From assembly GCA_023451735.1 (NCBI GenBank), contig JAEXYH010000084.1, forward strand, positions 1 to 31,413: a stretch of DNA of 31,413 nucleotides. The letters run 5' to 3'. Every line of letters begins with the position of its first letter. Position 1 is the stretch's first letter. Positions 13,812 through 20,913 of this stretch are shown piece by piece. A program made the translations under genes and the position numbers. Source of the DNA: Pseudomonadota bacterium (GTDB taxonomy: Bacteria > Pseudomonadota > Alphaproteobacteria > Rhizobiales > Rhizobiaceae). The notes beneath the pieces are model-generated. The model worked only from the letters and a program-made list of their open reading frames with translations. It ran no database searches and was not told the origin of the DNA.

Positions 13812-15386
13812 ATGGACGATATCAGCCAGCAGACGGATGCAGGTGCGGGCTCCGGCCGGCGCGGCCGTGGCGAGCGAGGAGCCGCCGGCAGGCGAGCTGC
13901 CCGCACCGGCGGAGGCCCCGGCGCGTCCTTGCCCTATATCACCCGCAGGATAGGCGCCTACGAAGTCCTCGATGAGGAAGGTCTGGAGCTGATCGAACGC
14001 AATGCCGATACCATCCTGGAAGAGATCGGCATCGAGTTCCGTGATGACGAGGAAGCGCTGGAACTCTGGGCGAACGCCGGTGCCGATGTCCGCGGCAGCC
14101 GCGTGCATTTCCCGAAAGGTCTCTGCCGCGAGCTTCTGAAAACCGCGCCGAAGGAATTCACCTGGCACGCCCGCAACCCGGAGCGCAGCGTCCATGTCGG
14201 CGGCAAGGCGACGATCTTTGCTCCAGTCTACGGCCCGCCCTTCGTCCGTGACCTCGATGGCGTCAGGCGTTACGCGACGATCGAGGATTTCCGCAATTTC
14301 GTAAAGCTCTCTTACCTCGCGCCGTCGATGCACTCGTCCGGCGGCACGGTCTGTGAGCCGGTTGACGTGCCGGTCAACAAGCGCCATCTCGATATGGTCT
14401 ATAGTCATATCAAATATTCCGACAAACCGTTCATGGGCTCGGTCACCGCGCCCGAGCGCGCCGAAGACACGATCGCCATGGCAAAGCTCGTCTTCGGCGA
14501 CGAATTCGTCGAGAACAATTGCGTCACGCTCAACCTCATCAACGCCAACTCGCCGATGGTTTTTGATGGCACGATGCTCGGTGCGCTGAAGGTTTACGCA
14601 AGACATAATCAGGCCTCGGTCGTTTCCCCCTTCATCCTGTCTGGTGCCATGAGCCCGGTCACGGTCGCCGGGACACTGACACAAATCCTGGCCGAAGTGT
14701 TGGCCGGTGCCGCGACGACGCAGCTGATCCGCAAGGGTTCGCCCGTCCTGTTCGGCACGTTTGCCGCCTCGATCTCGATGCAGTCTGGCGCCCCGACCTT
14801 CGGCACGCCGGAACCGTCGCTTGTCTCTTATGGTGCTGCCCAGCTCGCTCGCCGCCTCGGCCTGCCATTTCGTACCGGTGGCTCTCTTTGCGCCTCCAAG
14901 GTGCCTGATGCCCAGGCGGCCCACGAGTCGGCCAATACGCTCAACATGACACTGCTCGCCGGCACCAACTTTGTCCTCCACGCAGCTGGCTGGCTCGAAG
15001 GCGGGCTTGTCTCGTCCTATGAAAAATTCATGATCGATCAGGACCAGCTCGGCATGATGCAGAAAATGGCCGAAGGCGTTGATCTGTCGGTCGAAGGCCA
15101 GGCACTGGATGCGATCCGCGAGGTCGGACCCGGCAGCCACTATCTCGGCTGCAGCCATACCCAGGCGCATTTCCAGACGGCCTTCTACCGCTCGTCGCTC
15201 GCGGACAACAACTCCTTCGAGCAATGGGAAATCGAGGGCTCGAAACGCATCGAGGACCGCGCCAATGCGCTGTGCCGTTCATGGCTCGACCACTACGAGG
15301 CCCCGCCGCTCGATCCGGCGATCGACGAGGCCTTGCTTGCCTTCATCAAGGACCGCAAGGATTCGACGCCCGACGCCTTCACCTGA
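13812..15386 (+). CDS. MttB-family (non-pyrrolysine) quaternary amine methyltransferase
   Basis: The 524-aa protein belongs to the trimethylamine methyltransferase (MttB) superfamily, a TIM barrel that moves a methyl group from a methylated amine to the corrinoid protein. Family stretches are LELIERNADTILEEIGIEFR, FTWHARNPERSVHVGG, GTVCEPVDVPVNKRHLD and GSHYLGCSHTQAHF near the C terminus. There is no in-frame TAG, so it lacks the pyrrolysine of true MttB; such members include MtgB (glycine betaine) and MtpB (proline betaine). The substrate here is likely a betaine, given the Bmt and ProXWV neighbours, but is not fixed by sequence. The first 45 residues are an extra tail rich in Arg and Gly (seven Arg in residues 16–31). 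The ATG at 13812 follows GAGGAAG. The downstream frame stays open after the TGA. Confidence 0.9.
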   Translation: MDDISQQTDAGAGSGRRGRGERGAAGRRAARTGGGPGASLPYITRRIGAYEVLDEEGLELIERNADTILEEIGIEFRDDEEALELWANAGADVRGSRVHFPKGLCRELLKTAPKEFTWHARNPERSVHVGGKATIFAPVYGPPFVRDLDGVRRYATIEDFRNFVKLSYLAPSMHSSGGTVCEPVDVPVNKRHLDMVYSHIKYSDKPFMGSVTAPERAEDTIAMAKLVFGDEFVENNCVTLNLINANSPMVFDGTMLGALKVYARHNQASVVSPFILSGAMSPVTVAGTLTQILAEVLAGAATTQLIRKGSPVLFGTFAASISMQSGAPTFGTPEPSLVSYGAAQLARRLGLPFRTGGSLCASKVPDAQAAHESANTLNMTLLAGTNFVLHAAGWLEGGLVSSYEKFMIDQDQLGMMQKMAEGVDLSVEGQALDAIREVGPGSHYLGCSHTQAHFQTAFYRSSLADNNSFEQWEIEGSKRIEDRANALCRSWLDHYEAPPLDPAIDEALLAFIKDRKDSTPDAFT

Positions 15387-15491
15387 AGAGAGCCCGAGGC
15401 CGCCAGGGAGCAAGGCGGCGCAAGGCAGGTTGCCGATTTCATTCAGGGCAGCGTCTGGCGCCCACACTACGAATACAAGGGGCCGCGCTGA
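15387..15491 (+). other. 34-codon in-frame continuation after the mttB stop
   Basis: After the TGA at 15384–15386 the mttB frame continues open for 34 codons to a second TGA at 15489–15491, four bases before the ATG of the next gene. The translated stretch ends ADFIQGSVWRPHYEYKGPR, which has protein-like composition. No start codon with a ribosome-binding site is seen inside it. It may be a former C terminus, a read-through extension, or chance. Confidence 0.35.
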
Positions 15492-15495
15492 AGTC

Positions 15496-16191
15496 ATGAG
15501 CGGCCTCTGGTCCATCTGTGGCGAGATCGAAACCGCTCTGAAACCGAGCGGCATATTGATCCGCGGTACGGTGGATTTCGTCGCGGGCGAGGGGCCTTTG
15601 CTCATGGGCGGCGGCCACGCCACCTCCGTTGTCCTGCTCGGCAATGCCGGTGGCTCGATCTGGCCAGCCTTCTCTCGATGGAAGCAGAGCTATGACGGAC
15701 CCGACCCGCTCGACACATGGTCGAAAGAGGTCATCGGGCCTCTGGCGGAAACGCTCGGAGGTACGCCCTATTTCCCGTCCGATCCGCCTTGGCTGCCATT
15801 CCAGCAATGGGCAATGCGTGCTGAGGGACTGAAACCCTCGCCGCTCGGCATCCTTATACATCCGCAATACGGTCTATGGCACGGCTATCGCGGGGCTATC
15901 GGCTTCCTCACGGCGGTCGGAACCGACAGTGCCGGGTGTCTTGTCACTCAGAAGGGACATGCCTGTGACAGCTGCGAAACGAAACCGTGCCTGACCATCT
16001 GTCCTGTCTCGGCCGTAGGTCCTGATCCTGTAGATTTCTCGGTGCCGGCCTGTCGCAGTTATCTCTCCACACCTTCGGGGCAGAGTGGCTGCATGGCCTC
16101 CGGCTGTCTTGCGCGCGATGCCTGTCCGGTCGGCACAGAATACCGCTACCCACCGGAGCAACTCGAATTCCACATGCAGGCGCTGGGCTGA
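15496..16191 (+). CDS. Iron-sulfur (4Fe-4S ferredoxin-like) protein
   Basis: The 231-aa protein has an N-terminal domain of about 145 residues of no named function and a C-terminal cysteine cluster: C148, then C157-x2-C160-x4-C165-x3-C169-Pro, followed by C186, C199, C204 and C210-Pro. The first group resembles a 4Fe-4S ferredoxin motif and the rest could hold a second cluster, an arrangement also seen in the ferredoxin domain of QueG-like proteins. It directly follows mttB in the same orientation, so a redox role in the corrinoid cycle, such as electron supply to the RACo ferredoxin domain, is plausible but unproven. No signal peptide or membrane segment is visible. The ATG at 15496 has no strong ribosome-binding site, in keeping with translational coupling to the reading frame before it. 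Confidence 0.75.
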   Translation: MSGLWSICGEIETALKPSGILIRGTVDFVAGEGPLLMGGGHATSVVLLGNAGGSIWPAFSRWKQSYDGPDPLDTWSKEVIGPLAETLGGTPYFPSDPPWLPFQQWAMRAEGLKPSPLGILIHPQYGLWHGYRGAIGFLTAVGTDSAGCLVTQKGHACDSCETKPCLTICPVSAVGPDPVDFSVPACRSYLSTPSGQSGCMASGCLARDACPVGTEYRYPPEQLEFHMQALG

Positions 16192-16295
16192 GGCGCGTCA
16201 AAATCGCCATCAGCGGACGGAGACATTGCGTCTGAAAACAGTCGCGCTACATTCATATTGCCTGACATATGAAACCACCTGGGAGGAGTGACTGT

Positions 16296-16670
16296 ATGAA
16301 ACGCATGTGGCCCGATGAGTTTGACTACGTTCTGGACGGTGCCGAGGAGGTCATTCTAGAGGCTCCGGCCACGGTAAATGATGATGGCGAGGAACTCGAC
16401 GCGATCCACCGGCCCGCCTTGAGGGTTCGCCTGTCGCAGCAAGATTTCGAACGGATCTGGCCACTCGCCGAGGCCCGTTACCGGCTGGATGGACGCTTCG
16501 CCGGCAAAGCAATCACACTGATTACCAACAATCCGCATTACCACGCCTGGCATCCGGCCGATGGCGGGTCGGTCGAAAATGTTTCGGACAGCGGCGTCAA
16601 GTACGCGACGAAATATGTCGTCGCCCACTTCCTTCTCGACGACGTACGCGAACCCGCCGTTCCGGCCTGA
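16296..16670 (+). CDS. Hypothetical protein
   Basis: I do not recognise this 124-aa soluble protein. It begins MKRMWPDEFDYVLDGAEEVI and is acidic overall, with alternating hydrophobic residues consistent with a small α/β fold (RPALRVRLSQQDFERIWPLA, then KAITLITNNPHYHAWHP). The ATG at 16296 is chosen because GGGAGGAG stands 7 bp before it. It lies 104 bp after the Fe-S gene on the same strand and is followed by a hairpin with a T-rich tail, so it may be the last gene of the mttB unit or a separate gene. Confidence 0.7.
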   Translation: MKRMWPDEFDYVLDGAEEVILEAPATVNDDGEELDAIHRPALRVRLSQQDFERIWPLAEARYRLDGRFAGKAITLITNNPHYHAWHPADGGSVENVSDSGVKYATKYVVAHFLLDDVREPAVPA

Positions 16671-16712
16671 AGCGCTCACCGACCACGGAAAAACGGCGAC
16701 GTGCCGGATATC

Positions 16713-16748
16713 GACCGGCTCCTGATGATGGGGGCCGGTCGTTGTTTA
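16713..16748 (+). terminator. Terminator after the hypothetical gene
   Basis: GACCGGCTCC and GGGGCCGGTC pair over 10 bp (one wobble) with an 8-base loop, followed by GTTGTTTA. It stands 42 bp downstream of the stop at 16670 and separates this gene from the sigma factor gene. Confidence 0.55.
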
Positions 16749-16836
16749 TGTCGGCCGAGGCGCATCGCGGAATTTTTTTCGCCGACCACCCAAGGATTTT
16801 CCTGCAGCCTGCGTCTAAGCTCGAAATGACAGGGAA

Positions 16837-17379
16837 GTGGACGGGACGAGCTTGAACGCCGAGATCCTCCAGAAAGCGTGCGAAGGTGACCGGGATGCAT
16901 TCTCGGCACTGATCGAGGCACATTACGATTTCATCCATGCGGTCGCCTGGCGCTGGTCCGGTGCAGCAAGCGATGCCGAAGATATCGCCCAGGATGTCTG
17001 CATCCGGCTGGGCAGGGCCATTCGCAGCTTCCGCGGTGCCTCAACCTTTCGCACCTGGCTCTACACCCTGACGCTGAATGCAGTGCGCGATCACCAGCGC
17101 CAGGCCGCCCGCCGCAGTCGCGGTGAAAAACGGCTCGCGAGCGATCCGCTTTATGTTTCGGCATCTTGCGAACGCGATGACGGCGACGATGACACGCTCT
17201 GGACCACGGTTCGCACCCTGCCGGAAAAACAGCGCGATTCGGTCCTGCTCGTTTATGCCGAAGGCCTCAGCCACGCAGCGGCGGCCGATGTGCTCGGTTG
17301 CTCCGAAAAGACCGTTTCCTGGCATCTGCATGAGGCACGCAAACGATTGAAGGACCTTCTGAAACAGGAGGCAGTCTGA
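16837..17379 (+). CDS. ECF-type RNA polymerase sigma factor
   Basis: The 180-aa protein has sigma region 2 (about residues 20–88; AHYDFIHAVAWRWSGAASDA, then EDIAQDVCIRLGRA and FRTWLYTLTLNAVRDHQR) and region 4 (about 128–173; LPEKQRDSVLLVYAEGLS, then ADVLGCSEKTVSWHLHEARK). Regions 1 and 3 are absent, as in ECF factors. The start is uncertain: GTG at 16837 gives 180 aa, TTG at 16852 would give 175. The VWA gene starts 2 bp after its stop, so the two are a coupled pair, and the N-terminal part of the VWA protein is placed where a cognate anti-sigma factor is usually encoded. The stimulus is unknown. No ECF-type −35/−10 pair with proper spacing was found upstream. Confidence 0.88.
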   Translation: MDGTSLNAEILQKACEGDRDAFSALIEAHYDFIHAVAWRWSGAASDAEDIAQDVCIRLGRAIRSFRGASTFRTWLYTLTLNAVRDHQRQAARRSRGEKRLASDPLYVSASCERDDGDDDTLWTTVRTLPEKQRDSVLLVYAEGLSHAAAADVLGCSEKTVSWHLHEARKRLKDLLKQEAV

Positions 17380-17381
17380 CC

Positions 17382-19415
17382 ATGACCGACGAATTCGACA
17401 GATTGCGGAATACCCCCCCGGCTCCCACGCCATCGAAGGCCGCACGCACCCGTGCAATGGCTGCTGCCATGCAGGCTTTCGATGCCGAGGAAAAAAATGC
17501 CAGCCGCCCCCAAGGAAAAACCTGGTGGCACCGTCAAAGCTCCATCTTCAACCGGATCTGGAGCAACAACATGATTACCCGGCATCATTATCTCGCAGGC
17601 TCGGCGCTCGCCACACTTCTGCTCGTCCCATCCGCCGCTTATCTGACATTCGAGCTGACACGCGGCGGCCTGCCGGTTGTGACCGGCATTTCCGCCTCAC
17701 CACCAGCGGAAGCCCCAACGGAGCAGGCACAGAAGCAGGAGATCGACCCTGAGGTCCGACAGGAAAGCACCGTCACCGCAGATGAAATCGCCAGATTGCT
17801 GAGCAGTGGAGAGGCATCCGGCGGGGGCGCAAAACGATCGACACCGGAATTGGCCAAGCCGATGCCAGCACCCATGGCCGAGCCTGTATCGCCTGCACCT
17901 GTCGCACCGTTGGCTTCCCGTGCTGCGCCTCAGGCGGATGTGCGTTACGGAAACATCTCAACCTTTGATGCCGTTGCCGTGCCGCCCGAACAAGGCCGCG
18001 ACCGTTTCGCCAATGCCGATCCCAATTCCGTCAAAAGCGTTGCCACCGATCCGGTCTCGACCTTCTCCGTCGATGTCGACACGGTATCCTATTCGGTCGT
18101 GCGTCGTGCATTGATGCAGGGGCGATTACCCGATCCCGACAGCGTTCGCGTCGAGGAAATGGTCAACTATTTCCCTTACGACTGGCCGCGCCCACAAACG
18201 GCCGAAACGCCGTTCCGCACCAACGTCACCGTGACACCGACGCCCTGGAATGCCGGTACGCAGCTGATGAGCGTGGCAATCAAGGGGTACGAGATGGCGG
18301 CGGCTGTCGCGCCGCCCGCCAATCTGGTTTTCCTGATCGATGTCTCCGGTTCGATGGAGGCGCCGGACAAGCTGCCGCTGTTGAAAAGCGCTTTCCGCCT
18401 TCTGGTCGGCAGGCTTGGACCGCAGGACAAGGTGTCGATCGTCACCTATGCCGGTTCCGCCGGCACGGTGCTTGAGCCCACCCCCGCCAGCGAGCGTGAC
18501 AAGATCCTCAACGCCATCGACACTCTGCAGCCGGGTGGTTCGACGGCCGGCGCAGAAGGGATCGAGGCTGCCTATAGCCTGGCGCGTCAGGCCTTCATCA
18601 AGGATGGCGTCAATCGCGTCATGCTGGCGACGGACGGCGATTTCAATATCGGCGCATCCAGCGATGACGATCTCAAGCGGCTGATCGAGGACCGCCGCCG
18701 CGACGGTATCTATCTTTCGGTTCTCGGCTTCGGGCCGGGTAATCTCAACGATAGCCTGATGCAGACGCTCGCCCAGAACGGCAACGGCACGGCAGCCTAT
18801 ATCGATACGCTGGCCGAAGCCCAAAAGACGCTGGTGGATGAGGCGGGTTCGACCCTTTTCCCGATCGCCAAGGACGTCAAAATCCAGGTCGAGTTCAACC
18901 CGGCCCGGATCGCCGAATACCGGCTGATCGGCTACGAGACCCGCGCCCTGAAGCGCGAGGATTTCAACAATGATCGCGTTGATGCCGGCGATATCGGTTC
19001 CGGCCATACGGTGACGGCGATCTATGAAGTGACACCGAAAGGCAGTGAAGCCGTGCTCAACGATCCGCTGCGTTACGGAAAACCGTCTCCCGAAACATTT
19101 TCGGCTCCGGCGTCCGATGAACTTGCCTTCATCAAGATCCGCTACAAGCAGCCGGATGGTGACACGAGCAAGCTCATCACCACGGCGGTGACCCAGGCGA
19201 ATTCTGTCGGCGATTTCAACGCGGCGCCGCAGGACGTCCGCTTTGCCACGGCTGTTGCTGCTTTCGGGCAGAAGCTGCGCGGCACACAGGCGCTCGACGC
19301 CTATTCCTACGGCTCGATCCTCGACATCGCCCGCAATGCGCGCGGCGAAGACCCGTTCGGTTATCGATCAGGCTTTTTGGATCTGGTCCGGTTTGCCGAT
19401 ACGCTGAAGCGCTAG
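17382..19415 (+). CDS. Membrane-anchored von Willebrand factor A (YfbK-type) protein
   Basis: The 677-aa protein has a cytoplasmic N-terminal segment of about 68 residues, one transmembrane helix at 70–92 (YLAGSALATLLLVPSAAYLT), a Pro/Ala-rich linker to about 200, the YfbK N-terminal domain (STFSVDVDTVSYSVVRRAL), a VWA domain with a complete MIDAS start D320-x-S322-x-S324 (FLIDVSGSMEAP) and ATDGDFNIG later, and the YfbK C-terminal domain to the end. Topology places the VWA domain in the periplasm. Its ATG follows the sigma factor stop by 2 bp. The short cytoplasmic end could bind and hold the sigma factor, making this a sensor–anti-sigma fusion; this is inference, as no zinc anti-sigma motif (HxxxCxxC) is present. 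It has no evident link to the corrinoid genes on both sides. Confidence 0.85.
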   Translation: MTDEFDRLRNTPPAPTPSKAARTRAMAAAMQAFDAEEKNASRPQGKTWWHRQSSIFNRIWSNNMITRHHYLAGSALATLLLVPSAAYLTFELTRGGLPVVTGISASPPAEAPTEQAQKQEIDPEVRQESTVTADEIARLLSSGEASGGGAKRSTPELAKPMPAPMAEPVSPAPVAPLASRAAPQADVRYGNISTFDAVAVPPEQGRDRFANADPNSVKSVATDPVSTFSVDVDTVSYSVVRRALMQGRLPDPDSVRVEEMVNYFPYDWPRPQTAETPFRTNVTVTPTPWNAGTQLMSVAIKGYEMAAAVAPPANLVFLIDVSGSMEAPDKLPLLKSAFRLLVGRLGPQDKVSIVTYAGSAGTVLEPTPASERDKILNAIDTLQPGGSTAGAEGIEAAYSLARQAFIKDGVNRVMLATDGDFNIGASSDDDLKRLIEDRRRDGIYLSVLGFGPGNLNDSLMQTLAQNGNGTAAYIDTLAEAQKTLVDEAGSTLFPIAKDVKIQVEFNPARIAEYRLIGYETRALKREDFNNDRVDAGDIGSGHTVTAIYEVTPKGSEAVLNDPLRYGKPSPETFSAPASDELAFIKIRYKQPDGDTSKLITTAVTQANSVGDFNAAPQDVRFATAVAAFGQKLRGTQALDAYSYGSILDIARNARGEDPFGYRSGFLDLVRFADTLKR

Positions 19416-19428
19416 AAGGGAAGGCGTC

Positions 19429-19779
19429 TCAAACCGGCGCCTTGGGATAGGCCCGCTCCAGGCCGCCGGAGCGGGTCAGCCCCTGTTTGAAAGCCAGATA
19501 GGCCGGATGCTGGCTGGATTTCGCAGCTTCCGCCAAGCGGATCTGCAGCCGGTCAGGAGCTGTATTGCCCAGCCACTCGCCGCATTTCTCGAGCCTCAAC
19601 GTATTGAGAAAACGCGCTTCGGAGGCCTGATCGAGATGAAGATGGATACCAGCCAGCATCAGATCGTCCTGCGCGGGAGTTTCCATCAGGAGCTTCAGCC
19701 AGCCCTGCTTTTCGTCTGAAAGAGTGGTCAGCGCTTCGGCCACGGTCTCGCGGCTGCCGATTGTCGATACACTGGTCAT
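19429..19779 (-). CDS. Hypothetical protein downstream of bmt
   Basis: The 116-aa product is not recognised. It is mostly helical by composition (AEALTTLSDEKQGWLKLLME, later RLQIRLAEAAKSSQHPAYLA), with no signal peptide, membrane helix or known catalytic motif. The ATG at 19779 is preceded by GGGGG at proper distance and follows the bmt stop by 18 bp, so it is co-transcribed with bmt. Its location suggests a small accessory protein of the betaine–homocysteine methyl transfer step, without other support. It ends 13 bp from the VWA gene on the opposite strand. Confidence 0.65.
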   Translation of the reverse strand: MTSVSTIGSRETVAEALTTLSDEKQGWLKLLMETPAQDDLMLAGIHLHLDQASEARFLNTLRLEKCGEWLGNTAPDRLQIRLAEAAKSSQHPAYLAFKQGLTRSGGLERAYPKAPV

Positions 19780-19797
19780 GCGTAGCCCCCGTTGCCT

Positions 19798-20811
19798 TCA
19801 GCTCCGGCGACGACGGCGCTCCCGGCCGGAATCGCCACCCGATTCACTGGCCATCTTATTGCGGAGCGGGCCGATCTTGTCGACGATTTCTTCAATGGTC
19901 GGGCGAGGGCGTGGCGTATAGTCATCCAGAGCCGCGCGCATTGCCGCCAGATGTTCGCAGGAGGTGCCGCAGCACCCGCCGATGATTTTTGCACCCGCGT
20001 CTCGGGCAAGCCGCGCATATTCGGCCATCAGCGGCGGGGTGCCGGAATAATAGATTTCCGATCCGCGAAATTCCGGAATGCCGCAATTGCCCTTCACGAT
20101 CGTGATCGCATCGGACTCTGCCTCCGTCATGTCGAGCAACGAGGAAAGAATGTCGGAGGCGCCGACGCCGCAATTGGCCCCGACCGCTTCCGGACCTGTC
20201 CCGATATCGGCGGCGACACCATGAATATCCTTGGGATTGAGCCCCATCATAGTCTTGCCGGCCGTGTCGAACGATCCGGTATATGTATAGGGCAAGCCGA
20301 CCTTCACCGCCGCTTCCGCCGCGGCGCGAATTTCGTCAACTGCCGACATGGTCTCGATCCAGGCGACATCCACTCCGCCGGCCTTCAACCCTTCCATCTG
20401 TTCGACAAAGGCTTGAACGGCATCTTCATAGGAGAGGGCCCCGAGCGGGATCAGCAACTCGCCCGTCGGCCCCACCGAACCGGCAACGATCACTGTGCGC
20501 CCCGCATCGTCGGCAACCCCGCGTGCGATCTCGGCCGCCCGCTTGTTGAGCTCGAACACCCGGTCCTGTGCGTGATGCAGTTTCAGCCGGTGACGCGTGC
20601 CGCCGAACGTGTTGGTGAGAATGATATCGGCGCCGGCATCGACGAAATCCTTATGTAGCCTAGTGATCCGTTCCGGGTGCGCCTCGTTCCACAGTTCCGG
20701 CGCTTCACCCGCTTCGAGACCGGCGGCAAACAGGTTGGTTCCGGTGGCTCCATCGGCCAGAAGGACGCCTTTTTCGGCAAGCAGAGCGGTCAACGGATTG
20801 TTCGTCGGCAT
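19798..20811 (-). CDS. bmt: Betaine–homocysteine S-methyltransferase (Hcy-binding family)
   Basis: The 337-aa protein is a zinc-dependent homocysteine methyltransferase of the BHMT/MmuM family that makes methionine. The N terminus VLLADGATGTNLFAAGLEAG, the segment LTNTFGGTRHRLKLH, and zinc ligands C214 (GANCGVG) and C280/C281 (IIGGCCGTSCEHL) are all present, so the active site is complete. A related Sinorhizobium meliloti enzyme is known to use glycine betaine. The methyl donor here might instead be the corrinoid protein, since the other island enzymes encode that route. The fold ends near residue 318; the last 14 residues, SGGDSGRERRRRRS, are an Arg-rich tail like those on RACo, the MeTr enzyme and MttB. 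The ATG at 20811 follows GGAGGCTGCC. A palindrome at 20837–20858 covers its promoter. Confidence 0.9.
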   Translation of the reverse strand: MPTNNPLTALLAEKGVLLADGATGTNLFAAGLEAGEAPELWNEAHPERITRLHKDFVDAGADIILTNTFGGTRHRLKLHHAQDRVFELNKRAAEIARGVADDAGRTVIVAGSVGPTGELLIPLGALSYEDAVQAFVEQMEGLKAGGVDVAWIETMSAVDEIRAAAEAAVKVGLPYTYTGSFDTAGKTMMGLNPKDIHGVAADIGTGPEAVGANCGVGASDILSSLLDMTEAESDAITIVKGNCGIPEFRGSEIYYSGTPPLMAEYARLARDAGAKIIGGCCGTSCEHLAAMRAALDDYTPRPRPTIEEIVDKIGPLRNKMASESGGDSGRERRRRRS

Positions 20812-20836
20812 GGCAGCCTCCTAAAATCGAAAGTCA

Positions 20837-20858
20837 GATATAAAGATTTCTTTATATC
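20837..20858 (-). promoter_or_regulatory. Palindromic operator upstream of bmt
   Basis: A 22-bp palindrome has arms ATATAAAGA and TCTTTATAT (extended by one G/C pair) and a TT centre, 26 bp before the bmt ATG. AT-rich ATAAAG…CTTTAT palindromes of this size resemble, as I recall, operators assigned to ArsR-family SahR-type regulators of methionine genes in alphaproteobacteria. It is unlike the GCGAC motifs of the other island promoters. The regulator name is inference. Confidence 0.55.
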
Positions 20859-20913
20859 CTTTCAACCAGCAGGGCATGCGCCGACTGCGACGCGGGCGCT
20901 TCTGTTTCCGTCT

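Noticed and set aside
13572..15224. The corrinoid protein frame stays open on the minus strand for some 550 more codons
   Set aside because: It is antisense to mttB, whose protein is clearly a known family; the extra translation is Arg/Gly/Ala-rich shadow sequence. The ATG at 13571 with its ribosome-binding site is the real start.
13812..15386. Pyrrolysine-containing MttB
   Set aside because: There is no in-frame TAG, and no pyl genes are present, so this is the non-pyrrolysine branch of the superfamily.
16760..16836. ECF-type autoregulated promoter before the sigma gene
   Set aside because: GGAA and CGTC-like elements exist, but their spacings (about 13 or 40 bp) do not fit the usual 15–17 bp.
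18126..19007. 293-codon minus-strand open frame opposite the VWA gene
   Set aside because: The plus-strand VWA protein has intact domains and catalytic residues here; the antisense translation has shadow composition.
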